DNA of 64,000 nt from Nitrincola sp. A-D6 (GCF_000764495.1 NZ_JRLB01000015.1:19573-83572); one strand, 5' to 3'. Positions 49,569 through 60,405 are shown, counted from the stretch's first letter. A program made the numbers and translations. Notes: generated from the sequence alone by a model not told the origin.

Positions 49569-50181
49569 AGAAAATCATCCTTCGATGCTCATCATAGAAA
49601 AATTTAACGCGAAGTTTATTTAATTCACTTTCAAATTTGGGATCGAAGCCCCCTTCACGTTGACAAATCAAGTCATACCAAGGATAAGATCTGGATTTTA
49701 GGTCTAAACGCTCGACCAAATCACTTAACGCACCAATAACACGCGCAGGATTCCCTGCAACTACGCTATTTTCTGGCACATCTTTGGTCACGACAGCACC
49801 AGCAGCCACAACTGCATTTGGCCCGATTGTAACTCCAGGCAAAACTATAGCCTGGTGACCCACAAATACATTGTCGAGAATTTTAACAGGTGCAACTCTA
49901 TCAAGTTTTTTATTATAAGCTTTAGACAGCATTTGAATTGAGCCATCATGTGCAATGATACTACAAGCTCCAAGTTGGACATTATTACCAATGTACGTAA
50001 GATATGGATCAGTAATATTCGTAAACACTCTAATAGAGCAAAAATCACCAATATTAATAAAATCACCACGCTTCCGCAAATACAAAGAGTACTCATTACC
50101 ACTTGGTTTATAAAATTTAATATACAGCTTAGTAAAAATTGAAAACCTATATGAGAGACTAATAATTAATTTTTTGATCAT
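49558..50181 (-). CDS. Acyltransferase of the WcaF/VatD hexapeptide-repeat type
   Basis: A left-handed beta-helix acetyltransferase: INIGDFCSIRVFTNI, IGNNVQLGACSIIAHDGS, ILDNVFVGHQAIVLPGV, IGPNAVVAAGAVVTKDVPENSVVAGNPARVIG. The last block is the classic acetyl-CoA-binding end of the family; HDGS and GHQ provide the likely catalytic histidine. It probably O-acetylates a sugar precursor or lipid-linked unit in the cytoplasm. Overlaps its neighbours by 11 and 4 bases. Confidence 0.85.
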   Translation of the reverse strand: MIKKLIISLSYRFSIFTKLYIKFYKPSGNEYSLYLRKRGDFINIGDFCSIRVFTNITDPYLTYIGNNVQLGACSIIAHDGSIQMLSKAYNKKLDRVAPVKILDNVFVGHQAIVLPGVTIGPNAVVAAGAVVTKDVPENSVVAGNPARVIGALSDLVERLDLKSRSYPWYDLICQREGGFDPKFESELNKLRVKFFYDEHRRMIFYDI

Positions 50182-51553
50182 GAAATAACACCCGACATAC
50201 TTAAAAACAATAAATTAGCACAAAAACCAGTCCCTAGACCTAAAATACCACCGAAACAAAGTTTTTTTAAATCAATACAAAATTTACCAATAAAGAAATA
50301 CTCAATGAATATTGAAGAAATATATCTTATCAATTCAAAAATAACAAACATAATTAGAAAAATTTCAAAGCTATAAAAATACAAACCTGTATATAGAATG
50401 GCATAACAAACTAGCACCGATATACCATTATAAAAAGCAACAAATTTTGAATTCCCTTTCACCAATAGTAACTGTAGAACAACTTCAGAAGATTTCCCAA
50501 GAATAGTAAATGATAGTATCGACAAAATAAATCCAGCATAAATATATCTTTCATCATACAACAGACCAATAAATGACTCTGCTGATAAAAAAATAACAAG
50601 AGATAACGCAATCAAAATAGCATCTATTTTGGATTTGGACTTCTGATAGTATAAATTCAAATCACCATCATTATTTTGAAGATGTGAAAGCGCCGAAAAA
50701 TAAACTCTTATAAAAAACTTACTTACCACTTCCTTCAGTGAAACTAGAATAAAAGCAGCTATAGCATAAATACCTAGAGTTTCAGCATCCAAATTAAAGC
50801 TAAGTAAAAACCTGTCCGCTCCCAATAACAAGAAACCCATTACAGAAGATAAAACAATCCATTTCCCATAACTCCATATTTGTAAAGCACTCTCACGACA
50901 AAATCCTGGAACCACATAATAATTACTAATTAAATATGACAATACCACTTTAGAAAAAATACTCACAGTAGCAGAAAATGCAAGCACAACTATACTATTC
51001 CCATAAATATAATATAGAAATAAAGCACTAAAAAACCCTAAAACTTGAGATAAAAATTCTATAAAAAATATTTTTTTTGCTGAAATTTTCTCTGAAGTAA
51101 ATATATTCCAGGTGACTGAAAACCCGCTAGTAAAGGCGCAATAGAAATAATTAATAGAGCCATCGAGAGCTCAGGCAAACTATAAATAGTTCCTGCAACA
51201 AAGCTCATGGAATAAATCTGTGTAGATAAATATGCCATAAGCAATACAACTAAAAATATTCCAAAACCCCTAACTAACTGAATCGAAAAAATAGTTGGTA
51301 GAATTTTGTTTAGATTTTCAGCTGATGATTTAACAACACTTTGTTGCAAACCAGCATCAGTCAATAAATTAAGTCCTGTCCATATAAGTATTACAATTGA
51401 CATTACACCAAAATACTCTGGAACCAGTAGGCGCGTGAGTATCAAATTAGAAAGCAAACGCAAAAACTGACTTGAAAAACTAGCTAACACCAACCATATA
51501 GTTGCTGACTTAACATTCTGACTAAGATTTTTTCTATTAGCTGACATTGTCAT
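50178..51553 (-). CDS. Polysaccharide flippase, Wzx-like (frame break)
   Basis: A MATE/MOP-type exporter of lipid-linked repeat units with about twelve membrane segments. The N-terminal SATIWLVLASFSSQFLRLLSNLILTRLLVPEYFG is characteristic of the polysaccharide-synthase branch. The frame stops after QQKKYFL; adding one base in the T8 run at 51071-51078 gives QQKKIFFIEFLSQVLG, which runs into SATVSIFSKVVLSYLISNYYVVPGF and the second half. Very AT-rich, as usual for wzx genes. It overlaps the polymerase gene by 17 bases. Confidence 0.85.
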
Positions 51554-53102
51554 TAATCCGAGCAGTCTTCACAGATTTAACCTCATCTAATGCCAAGACA
51601 CACATCCCCGTTATAAGTGCATACAAGATGAATACGAACGCACCTAGATGCCCTATACTTGATACAGTACTGACTACAAAAACATGAGTTAATATAAATG
51701 ACATTAAAAAATTAAACTTCAAAGACATATCTTGTCTAACTCGATCAAATCTATAAAACTTATAGCTTTTATAAAAAACTCTTAACGGAATATAAATTAT
51801 CAACAGATGTGCTAACAACCCTATAGAACCGTAATATAGAAGAATTGCTAAATATGAATTAACCAAATCAACAATACCTTCCCCTTGGACTATTTCAAGC
51901 ATTTCTGGCCGCTTAAGGAATATATTCTGGGGCTCCCCCAAAATTGGATTTTCCTTTATAACTTTCCAGCTTTGTTCAATCAGGCGAACCCGATACATAA
52001 CCTCTTGCTGCTCATCATTAAACCAAGGCAAAAGTCCAATAAATCGATTGATTTGACCTGCAATTATTAAACCTAACACTGCAGCAACACCAGCAACTGA
52101 TAAATAGATAAAGTTTCGTGCTTTAGCATTAGAAAAAGTAACCATAAATAAAAACACAAAGAGAACAGTCCCAACCCAGGGGGCTCTAGATGAGCTAGAG
52201 TATAGAGCAAGCAGAAGCATCAGAATAATGCCAATATTCATTATTACCGATAGATTAATTTTCTTATAAAGATAAATATATATTGAAAAAAACAACATCA
52301 TAAAATACCCAGAAACAATTGCCTGAGTAAAAATAGAAGTTGCCCTAATATATCCTTCTCGATATCTAATTTGAAGCATGCCTCCATGCGCCCCTATCCA
52401 TCTATCCGTTGCATTATAAAGACGCCATGAAGTAGCGAATTCAAAAACAGTTACCAATGCTTGATATAAACCAATAAATAACACCATCAATAAAAAAATA
52501 TCAAAATTATTATTAACCCTAACTCTCCTGGATATAACAACATAAGGTATATATATGCCAGAAAAAACAACAATTATTTCTTTTAAAATAATTGTGAGAC
52601 TAAGCGTTTCCCTGTATGAGTTAAAAACTATCAAAAACATAATGACAAAAATACATTTATCAGCAAGTAATTTACCAAACTTTATATAGTCTGGCTGATG
52701 ACGTATTTTTAAGTATGCAGGGCCAAGAATGGCTAACCCAAGCACCATTGTAAAATCAACCCGAAGGAAGTTATTTATTCCTGCAAAACCTGGAATAAAT
52801 GCAAAATACATGGGAATGGTAAATAGAAGATATGCAAAAAGAAACATTCTCTGATCAGGCGTTAGTCTTGAAAAAAAACCAATCAAAATTACTAATGCAT
52901 ATAGAATCCAAACATCACGTATAATAAATATTGAAACATGAAGTACCAACCAATATATAAAGAGTTTTAACGGATTAATTGCACTACCTAATACTGAAAC
53001 GTCATTAGATTTCCTAAACTTTGATAGTATAATAATCTGTACTGGCAGCATACATAAATATAGAAACACCAGAACTAAAAAAACTCTATATGGTAGATCC
53101 AC
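51537..53102 (-). CDS. O-antigen ligase/polymerase-like membrane protein (Wzy-like)
   Basis: A 521-residue protein with about twelve membrane segments and one large periplasmic loop (RLYNATDRWIGAHGGMLQIRYREGYIRATSIF and the SSSRAPWVG motif). The SSSRxxW segment is typical of Wzy/WaaL-type enzymes. In a locus with a flippase and a Wzz-like protein it is most likely the EPS polymerase. AT-rich. Ligase function for another glycan cannot be excluded. Confidence 0.78.
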   Translation of the reverse strand: MDLPYRVFLVLVFLYLCMLPVQIIILSKFRKSNDVSVLGSAINPLKLFIYWLVLHVSIFIIRDVWILYALVILIGFFSRLTPDQRMFLFAYLLFTIPMYFAFIPGFAGINNFLRVDFTMVLGLAILGPAYLKIRHQPDYIKFGKLLADKCIFVIMFLIVFNSYRETLSLTIILKEIIVVFSGIYIPYVVISRRVRVNNNFDIFLLMVLFIGLYQALVTVFEFATSWRLYNATDRWIGAHGGMLQIRYREGYIRATSIFTQAIVSGYFMMLFFSIYIYLYKKINLSVIMNIGIILMLLLALYSSSSRAPWVGTVLFVFLFMVTFSNAKARNFIYLSVAGVAAVLGLIIAGQINRFIGLLPWFNDEQQEVMYRVRLIEQSWKVIKENPILGEPQNIFLKRPEMLEIVQGEGIVDLVNSYLAILLYYGSIGLLAHLLIIYIPLRVFYKSYKFYRFDRVRQDMSLKFNFLMSFILTHVFVVSTVSSIGHLGAFVFILYALITGMCVLALDEVKSVKTARINDNVS

Positions 53103-53127
53103 TAAAAATATCCTTAATTTCTATCTG

Positions 53128-55298
53128 TTAAATAACAGATATTTTCATAACAACCCACTTCCTATTATTTCCCTGTTCAAAACTGAATAAACTGTATATT
53201 TCACCTATCTCAGTTGGAATACCCCTATAACCAATACTATTTGATGTTATAGAAATATCAAGACCCTTTGTGTCTGTAGTTGACACTAACCGAATATTAT
53301 CCATGTCATCTTCTACGTATTCTTCACTATATTGTTGATGTTGCATTGCGTTATTTAATTGAAAACTTTGAAATGCTTCTGAATACGGTAGGGTAACAGG
53401 ATCTTGTTCTTGTTCATTTTCCATCCAGGCTAATACAGCCTCGTATTTAGGTGCATTCACCCTTGTATCGCTAAAACGTCTAACATGCCCCCACTGCCCC
53501 CACTTGCCCCAACGATTTTGTAATGTGAATGGCATATGCATATGCAAGCCTTTCGCTGCAGCGATATTTAATTGAATTGCATAAACTTCCTTAATGCGTG
53601 GATGTTCATTCATTCGCATAATAAATTCGGTTATACCGGAATTTCGTTTATCTGCATCATCATATCGATGTGTATATATTGATGGGCCGCCTTCATATGC
53701 GACAACAGGAATTGATCTATTAAATTCTTGATTCAGAAAACCTTGTAAATCTTCTCTGAACCCTCCTATAACTCCCGTTAAATCTGGTCCTGCACCTTCT
53801 GTCTCATCCCCAGACAGTACACGAAATATCCATTCTTCCATAATTTCATCTAAATTTTCTTTTAACCGATCGCTCTGCCAATAAGAGTGAACTTCAGGAA
53901 AAGTTACGAAATCTAAATCGCCATTATACCGTTCATATTGATCATTCATCATAAACCAATGATCGCCAGTTTCAGCAGTTGCTCGCGCTTTTTCAACCGC
54001 CCAATCCTGAATTCCATTACCAAAATAGACTGTTACAGCTTGCACCTCAGGTTCGATATTTAACCCCTGACTGTAAATGTATCGACCCATTTCTTTGGCG
54101 AAATTTTCCACATACCAACGCGACCCGGTATGTAATGCTGCAACATTAACAACTCGCTCTGAATCTTCGAATGTCTCATCAAAAATATTCCAGACATCAA
54201 CAAATTTTCGTGCGTTAAACTGTGATTTATCTATACCGATTTTATTACCTTCTATTTCTGCATAATCTCCCTGAGGGAATGAGTTGCCACGGCTCCAAAC
54301 CTCATTTGAATATTCAACCCAAACTCGTTGTCCCGCGTTAAGGCCCGACCAAACTGGTTGGTCAACATTTGTTGTGTAAGGAGACTCACCATCAGAACCA
54401 TATTTGATTAATAAAGCCAAATTACGTATGTAGTCTTCAGTTGCCATATGGGGAACATTGATCCAAAGATCATGGCCTGATGTATTAGCCATATTTACCA
54501 AGTGTTCCCATGCAACTCCAGTGCGTCGACCTCCTCGCACTTCCTTTCCATTAACCAAATTACCAGGAACTGGCGAACGGGTATTGAGAACACCCACTGA
54601 AAATATATGACCAGGCAACCGCCTATCCTGCCAATCTTGTTCAGGAGAGCCATTGGTATCAGTTAATCCCATTGTCCTAATTACGGAATCATCAATATCA
54701 TGGAGTCGATCAAGAAAATCTGGATGCCAGAAATCGGCATCAGTTAATGATTTGTTCATTCGATCTGCTGGATCAGGTAAAAACGCACGAATATTTCTAG
54801 GAGGATTATCAGGATTTATTTCATTGAACTCTATCCAAAATTGTTCGTTACCAGTGAGCCTGTAGGCCCTTATTCCATTTTCAAGAATCCCTGTAGCTTG
54901 GCCGTTGGACAGCTCATCAACAAATAACCGCTCAGCTCTATTTATGCGCAGGTCTCCCTCTCCTTCCCATACCAGGTAATTAATCCTTCAGGCTTAAAAT
55001 CACCAGAAAAGCCAGCGGGTATGATTTTTAGTTTTTTATTTGGTTTTAAATAAAGCGGGTTTCCCAACACATCGAATTGAGGATTTTGATATTCACTAAT
55101 AAACTCTCCCCAATCACGGCCCTCGTATTCAAGCCATGTTCCCTGTTTGATTGCATTGGCATAAATTGAATCTTCCCAGTATCTCAAACTGGTAGGATGG
55201 ACGCCCAAAACAGGAAATGAACGAGAGGCAACAGCATCAAGACTCACTAGTAAAAGGAACAATAATAGTGCCAACAACACATGTGATCTTGATTTCAT
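53128..55298 (-). CDS. Secreted glycoside-hydrolase-like protein (frame break)
   Basis: About 723 residues. ATG at 55298 follows GGAG and begins a signal peptide (KSRSHVLLALLLFLLLVSLDAVA). VEYSNEVWSRG offers an Asn-Glu acid/base pair and VVAYEGGPSIY a nucleophile Glu, in the order expected of clan GH-A enzymes. The N-terminal part is in another frame; one added base at about 54972 gives ITWVWEGEGDLRINRAE, after which the frame runs on through RLTGNEQFWIEFNEINP. It may trim or release the polysaccharide in the periplasm. No family number can be assigned by eye. Confidence 0.65.
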
Positions 55299-55332
55299 AT
55301 GAACTCCGTTCATTTTAAGTTCTGAAAATACA

Positions 55333-56223
55333 TTAAAGCAGATCCAGGTGATGCTCTTGCTGCAACCACTGACGCACTCTATTTACTTCATCAGTAATGC
55401 TTCTGCTTTGACGAATGACAGCAGTGGTACTGCGATCTTCGATCATGTCCATCACCAGATCGGCATCAACCACAGGTTGTTCATCAGCGAAGGCATAGAC
55501 CAGCGACATATCGCACAGGGTGTTGATACGCCTTGGAACGCCTTCGGCGTAGCAAAAGATCACTCCCATGGCACTTTCGGTAAACAGGGCTATGTCGCCA
55601 CCGGCACACTGAATCCGGTGCTGGATATAGGCCTTGGTGTCTTCAAAATCCATTGGACGCAGGTTGAACTCTACACCAATACGCTGTGCAAACTGGGTGA
55701 GTTCCGGTTGATTGAGCTTTTCAATCAACTCAGGCTGGCCAATAAGCATCATCTGCAAATAGATTTCACCGGCCACATTGATATTGGAGATTAGTCGCAA
55801 TTCCTCCAATATTTCTGTGGTCAGATTTTGCGCTTCATCGATGATCAGGATGATATGCTTACCATCGCTGTATTGATCGATTACATAATCGGTGAAGGCT
55901 CGCAAACGTTGGGCGTTATCCTTGAACTCACCTTTGATTTCAAACGCATCCAGCACCCAGGACATCAGATCACCAAAAGCCGCATGGGTATTGCTGATCA
56001 CGCCAACCACGGTATCCTCATCCATTTTGCCGATCAAATGATGCACCAGGGTTGTTTTACCGGCACCGATATCACCGGTGATCACAGTAAACCCTGCATG
56101 GCTCATCAAGCCATACTCCAGCATGGTTTGGGCACGGGTGTGGTTCTTGCTGAGGTATAAATAGGCCGGGTCTGGTGTCAGACTGAACGGCTTCTCTTTT
56201 AATCCGAAAAACTCTCTATACAT
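55333..56223 (-). CDS. PEP-CTERM-locus AAA ATPase (ExeA/GspA-like)
   Basis: A 296-residue ATPase beginning MYREFFGLKEKPFSLTPDPAYLYLS, as in ExeA-type proteins. Walker A is GDIGAGKTT (50-58), Walker B ILIIDEAQNL, followed by sensor-type RLISNI and PRRINTLCDMSLVYA. A homologue is a regular member of exosortase/EPS loci next to the kinase-like protein. It probably powers or gates assembly of the export machinery; its role is inferred from context. Confidence 0.9.
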   Translation of the reverse strand: MYREFFGLKEKPFSLTPDPAYLYLSKNHTRAQTMLEYGLMSHAGFTVITGDIGAGKTTLVHHLIGKMDEDTVVGVISNTHAAFGDLMSWVLDAFEIKGEFKDNAQRLRAFTDYVIDQYSDGKHIILIIDEAQNLTTEILEELRLISNINVAGEIYLQMMLIGQPELIEKLNQPELTQFAQRIGVEFNLRPMDFEDTKAYIQHRIQCAGGDIALFTESAMGVIFCYAEGVPRRINTLCDMSLVYAFADEQPVVDADLVMDMIEDRSTTAVIRQSRSITDEVNRVRQWLQQEHHLDLL

Positions 56224-56231
56224 GCCTGAAC

Positions 56232-57026
56232 CTATTCCTGTCCTTTACTGGCGAATTTTTCGGACGATTTATTCAATACCGTTCCGATCACATTGGTAAT
56301 GGAGATCAACTCACGTGAGCGTTCTATCTGGTCACGGGTATTTTCTCCATCGCCGACAATCATTAACACCGCGTCCAGGTCTCCGAGCACGTTTAACGCG
56401 TCATCTGTAGGCAGAACGGCGGGCAGATCATAAATCACGATTCTGGATTTATAACGTTTTTTAGTTTCGCGGATAAAGGCTTTCATGCGCGGGGTCGACA
56501 GAAGCTCTGAGGTATTTCCCTCCGCTACGCCACCCGGTACAACCACCAGGCGTTCGATGCCTGGATTGACCATCAGCTCTGAAAGTTCGGCTTTGCCTTT
56601 GAGGTAATCATACATATTTTTTTCCGGCTGCAGGCCGAAGTTGGAGGCTATGCTGGGATTGCGCAGATTCAGGTCCACCAGCAATACGGTCTGGTTCACT
56701 TCCATAGACAGCGCAACCGCCAGATTACAGGCGACCAGACTTTTACCACTTTCTTCGGTAGGCGAGGTGATTGCCAGGGTATTCCAGCCATTGGTGCGCA
56801 TTTTGTGAATGATTTTGGTGCGCAGTGTTCTGAAAATCTGCGCACGCGGGTCATTTGCAAAACCGGCAATAATGCGGTTTTTTTCCAGGGTTTCCCGCGG
56901 CAGTTCCACCACGCGGGTTTGCGAATAATTGATCATTTCCAGCGGTGACACGTGCGCCGATATATTGCCACGCTGCTCTGCGCGCTTCTCTTTGGCTTTT
57001 TCTAATGCTTTCTGAAGTCGAAACAT
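56232..57026 (-). CDS. CpsD/CapB-like tyrosine-autokinase-type ATPase of the EPS locus
   Basis: A 264-residue P-loop protein: ITSPTEESGKS is the Walker A region (GK at 94-95), TVLLVDLNLRNPS the Walker A' motif and IVIYDLPAVLPTDDAL the Walker B. Such proteins work with Wzz-like partners to control chain length. Unlike many BY-kinases, the C-terminus (TVLNKSSEKFASKGQE) has no tyrosine cluster, so autophosphorylation there is doubtful. It lies 28 bases after the Wzz-like gene. Confidence 0.87.
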   Translation of the reverse strand: MFRLQKALEKAKEKRAEQRGNISAHVSPLEMINYSQTRVVELPRETLEKNRIIAGFANDPRAQIFRTLRTKIIHKMRTNGWNTLAITSPTEESGKSLVACNLAVALSMEVNQTVLLVDLNLRNPSIASNFGLQPEKNMYDYLKGKAELSELMVNPGIERLVVVPGGVAEGNTSELLSTPRMKAFIRETKKRYKSRIVIYDLPAVLPTDDALNVLGDLDAVLMIVGDGENTRDQIERSRELISITNVIGTVLNKSSEKFASKGQE

Positions 57027-57054
57027 CCTGATTCTCTCATTAGATTTGCGTGGT

Positions 57055-58644
57055 TTACATCAGGTTGATGCGGCCCATGACTTTGAGCCAGAGAATATCC
57101 AGGCTCATTACAAAAAAGTGCACGGCGGCCACGCCTGCAATCACAATTAATACCGCAATAACAGCATAGCTAATGTGCCGTGCTCGCCGTATCAGATCAT
57201 CCTTATGGGTCATAATCATCGGTATGGTGATTAGCGGGTCGGCACCGAGAATACCTGATAGCCGACGTGACCCACGAATGCCTCCGTCCAGCATTTCCAC
57301 CAACAACATAAGCCCTACACCGAAACCACCGGCAAGCATAATCCCCATGGCTGCAATTTTTTTACGGTTAGGCTTCACCGGATCGGCAGGTGCCAGCGGC
57401 GGCTCCAACAGCACGAAGCTTTCTCCACGGTTTTCCGTTTCCAGATTCTGAGATATTTCTGCTTCCAGCTCTTTTGAACGTAGCTCATTGTATTTACGCA
57501 ACTCGCTTTCATAGTCGCGGGTCAGATCCTCATAGCCACGTTGCACCTGAGGTGTTTGTGCCACACGCTCACGGTATTCATCCACTTCCTGCTGCACCCG
57601 CTCACGTTGCGTTTGCATACGCACCAGATCACGCTGCAGGGATTCAATCTGTAAGCTGATCTGGCGGTATTGCGGATTTTCTATCTGCCCTGCCGGACTG
57701 CTGCTGCCTACCGTTTCACGCAGCGCTTCAATTTGTCCCTTAAGACGAATGACATCCGGATGCGCATCGGAATAACGGTTGGACAGTTGTGCCAGCTCAT
57801 TTTGGAGTGCGGCCAGGCGTTGAGGGCCGCTCATTTCCGCACCACTAACCGGGGCTTGCAGGTAACGGTTCATGCCCGACAGTTCGATGCCCAACAGGTG
57901 CAGCTGGTCTTTGATCTGGGCTTCCTGATTCTGAATACCCAACAAGCGCTCTTCGCCACGTTCAATCATCGACAGGTTAAAATTAAGCATTTCCGGCAGG
58001 CTGTTACTGAACTCGGATTTAAATTGCGCGATACGGTCTTCCAGCACCTGTACACGGGTACGCATACGGTTGGCTTCTTCACGAATAAAGGTGGTGGTTT
58101 CGGTGGCCCTGTCGGTACGCACTCTGACGTTTTCACTCAAAAAGGTAGTGACCAGATCATTGGCAACAGCCTGAGCCTTGGCAGAGACTGGATCATAAAA
58201 CGCGACAGTAAAGGCTATGTTTGCGGTGGTAGCACGCCCGCGGGTCGGGTCCATAACCTTTGCGCTGACCATGTTCACGGATACATTGCTGCGAAACTTC
58301 TGTGCAATCTGTGTTGGTGAGGCTTTTTGGCGCAGGTCCGGATAGAGATTGTGTTTCTGCACCGCTTCTTGAATCAACGCGGTCGTAAGCACGCGTTGCT
58401 CTATCACCTTGATCTGCTCTTCAGCAAAACTGGTGACGGTACTGCGCACCAGATCACTGGGGATGTCCTGGCTTTCGATCAGAATAACACCCTGCGAACG
58501 GTAGATTGGCGGCAGCGTTAGGGCGATAGCAATTGCCACCAATGCCAGTATGGGAAAGGTCAGGATGAAATAATATTTACGACGCCGGAGCAGATCCAAA
58601 TAATCCGACAGGCCTTTTTCATTTTCATCGAACACTGAGGTCAT
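57055..58644 (-). CDS. Wzz/GNVR-type chain-length determinant protein
   Basis: A 529-residue inner-membrane protein: N-terminal cytoplasmic start (LSDYLDLLRRRKYYF), first membrane segment at about 31-50, a long periplasmic coiled-coil region (from QVLEDRIAQFKSEF through LQRDLVRMQTQRERVQQEVDEYRERVAQ) and a C-terminal membrane pair near 430-450 and 485-510. LLEPPLAPADPVKPNRKK is the classic segment before the second membrane helix. It sets polymer length together with the kinase-like protein encoded next. Confidence 0.9.
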   Translation of the reverse strand: MTSVFDENEKGLSDYLDLLRRRKYYFILTFPILALVAIAIALTLPPIYRSQGVILIESQDIPSDLVRSTVTSFAEEQIKVIEQRVLTTALIQEAVQKHNLYPDLRQKASPTQIAQKFRSNVSVNMVSAKVMDPTRGRATTANIAFTVAFYDPVSAKAQAVANDLVTTFLSENVRVRTDRATETTTFIREEANRMRTRVQVLEDRIAQFKSEFSNSLPEMLNFNLSMIERGEERLLGIQNQEAQIKDQLHLLGIELSGMNRYLQAPVSGAEMSGPQRLAALQNELAQLSNRYSDAHPDVIRLKGQIEALRETVGSSSPAGQIENPQYRQISLQIESLQRDLVRMQTQRERVQQEVDEYRERVAQTPQVQRGYEDLTRDYESELRKYNELRSKELEAEISQNLETENRGESFVLLEPPLAPADPVKPNRKKIAAMGIMLAGGFGVGLMLLVEMLDGGIRGSRRLSGILGADPLITIPMIMTHKDDLIRRARHISYAVIAVLIVIAGVAAVHFFVMSLDILWLKVMGRINLM

Positions 58645-58664
58645 CCTATTGACTGAAAGGTAAG

Positions 58665-59795
58665 TTAAAACTTGTAAACAAGGTTCATTTGAATTTGATT
58701 GGACTCGGCACTGGGTTCGTTAGTCCGTGTCTGGTACTTAAAGTCATAGCGAGCGCCCCATGTCAGACTCTGGCTAAGCTGGCGATTATAGGAGGGGGAA
58801 ATGGATGCAAATTCGCGCGTTTGTGTGTCATCCGTTGATTTTAACCAGCTTCCGTTAAGACTAAAGCTACTCAAATCACTCAGTTCATAGCGCCAGCCCA
58901 GTGTGAGCCGATCCTGCTCGCGCACTGCGCCATCACTGGAGGGTGACAGATCGCGGCTGTAAGACGCATTATAAGTGCTTTGCAGCGACTTGTGAGTCCA
59001 TTGCACACTGGCAAGGCTGCCGCTATTGGTACTTTGCGTGGACTGATTCAGCAGCACATTGCGTTCTTCAAGATCCTGCCAGTTAGCCCCCAGTAATGCG
59101 GTTATAGAGGTGCGTTCAGACCAGTTATAGGTCGCCCCCAATGAAGCCCGCCAAATATCCGAGTTGGTTTCAGTTGCTAAGCCCTGCGCTTCATAATTGG
59201 TGTAAGACAGATTGGCGCGCAGAATGGTACGCTCACTTAGATCATGCGCCCAGTTACCGCCCAGGCTATAGCTTTGGTTGTCACTGGATGTGGCTTCGCT
59301 GTACTGACGCTCGGTGTAACCGAAAGTTAGCCCAATACTATCGCGTTGCGTCAACTGGTAATTATAGGCAGGGGCAAAAGTGTAGGTTTTGACCGTGTTG
59401 CGTGTTGAGAAATCACCCAGATCTTCTTCTGCGTCTTCACGCTGCTCCGTCTCGGTGTAACCTATATTCAGGCTCAACAAGGCTCTTTCCCTGATCCAGG
59501 CCTGCTGCCAGCTGAGCCTGGGGTCCTGGCTGTTGTAGCGACTGAAATCGGAATAGCGCTTGATTGCAACAGAACCGGTCAGGCTACTGGTATAGGTTTG
59601 AGTACGGTAGTAGCCCGTTAGTGTAGGCGTAAGCACATAGGACAGGGTACTTTGAGCATCTTCTTCGAATAGAAAGTTGTCATCATAACCCAGCGTCTGG
59701 GATATGGAACCTTCGATGCCGGTATCGGCCGCCATCAGCATTGAGGAGAGTGGCAAACAGATTAGCAGGCTGTATAAATTCCATTTCATCATCAA
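58665..59795 (-). CDS. PEP-CTERM-system-associated outer-membrane beta-barrel protein
   Basis: After a signal peptide (SLLICLPLSSMLMA) the 376-residue protein is made of alternating polar/hydrophobic strands with many Tyr/Trp/Thr residues (for example SLTGSVAIKRYSDFSRY, RDSIGLTFGYTERQYSE) and ends in MNLVYKF, a terminal aromatic typical of barrels. Position and size fit the outer-membrane protein family regularly found between the export and chain-length genes of exosortase loci. It may form or line the polysaccharide pore. Confidence 0.85.
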   Translation of the reverse strand: MMMKWNLYSLLICLPLSSMLMAADTGIEGSISQTLGYDDNFLFEEDAQSTLSYVLTPTLTGYYRTQTYTSSLTGSVAIKRYSDFSRYNSQDPRLSWQQAWIRERALLSLNIGYTETEQREDAEEDLGDFSTRNTVKTYTFAPAYNYQLTQRDSIGLTFGYTERQYSEATSSDNQSYSLGGNWAHDLSERTILRANLSYTNYEAQGLATETNSDIWRASLGATYNWSERTSITALLGANWQDLEERNVLLNQSTQSTNSGSLASVQWTHKSLQSTYNASYSRDLSPSSDGAVREQDRLTLGWRYELSDLSSFSLNGSWLKSTDDTQTREFASISPSYNRQLSQSLTWGARYDFKYQTRTNEPSAESNQIQMNLVYKF

Positions 59796-59807
59796 CTACG
59801 CCTTTGT

Positions 59808-60365
59808 TCAGGGAACGATAATCACATCACCGGCACGCAGACTATGATTGTGGCTCAAATCACCGCCACGTTCGATAGCTGAATAATCTACCGGCAACAG
59901 GGTTTTCTCTGCGCCCTGCTCACGGATAATCTGGATACGTCCGGTTGAAGCAAAGGGGGTAAAACCACCCGCCAGTGCCAGCGCCTGTACCACCGACAGA
60001 TCACGTGACATAAGAATAGGGCCCGGATTATTAACCTGACCAAATACAAACGCCACATTACCGCTAACGGCGGTGACGCTGACACTTACCTGAGGTTCGG
60101 TAATATATTCTTCCAGATGCTCGGCAAGTAATTTTTCCAGTACTTCAGCACTCTGACCGGCTGCCATGACATGGCCCACCAGCGGATAGGAGATACGTCC
60201 ATCGGGCAGTACCACCAACTGACGATTCAGCTCTTCTTCCCGCCAGACAGAGATCAGCAGCTCATCGCCCGGTTGTAGTCGATATTCATTTGAATCAGAA
60301 GCGGAAACCCAGCCAGCCGGTAGAGCCAGCAACAAAACCAATCCGGTTATCAAGCGCTTTAGCAT
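59808..60365 (-). CDS. Exopolysaccharide export protein (Wza-like, XrtA/PEP-CTERM type)
   Basis: A 185-residue periplasmic/outer-membrane protein. Signal peptide LITGLVLLLALPAGWVSA; polysaccharide-export domain with YRLQPGDELLISVWREEELNRQ and VLPDGRISYPLVGHVMAAG; then a SLBB-type segment VFGQVNNPGPILMSRDLSVVQALALAGGF and a final RAGDVIIVP. It is shorter than E. coli Wza and lacks its C-terminal helix, as is usual in exosortase loci, where the separate barrel protein probably completes the channel. AGGGAG precedes the ATG. First gene of the ~32-kb minus-strand cluster. Confidence 0.92.
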   Translation of the reverse strand: MLKRLITGLVLLLALPAGWVSASDSNEYRLQPGDELLISVWREEELNRQLVVLPDGRISYPLVGHVMAAGQSAEVLEKLLAEHLEEYITEPQVSVSVTAVSGNVAFVFGQVNNPGPILMSRDLSVVQALALAGGFTPFASTGRIQIIREQGAEKTLLPVDYSAIERGGDLSHNHSLRAGDVIIVP

Positions 60366-60405
60366 ACATTAACTCCCTCTATACGTTTATTCTTACTGTG
60401 CCTGC

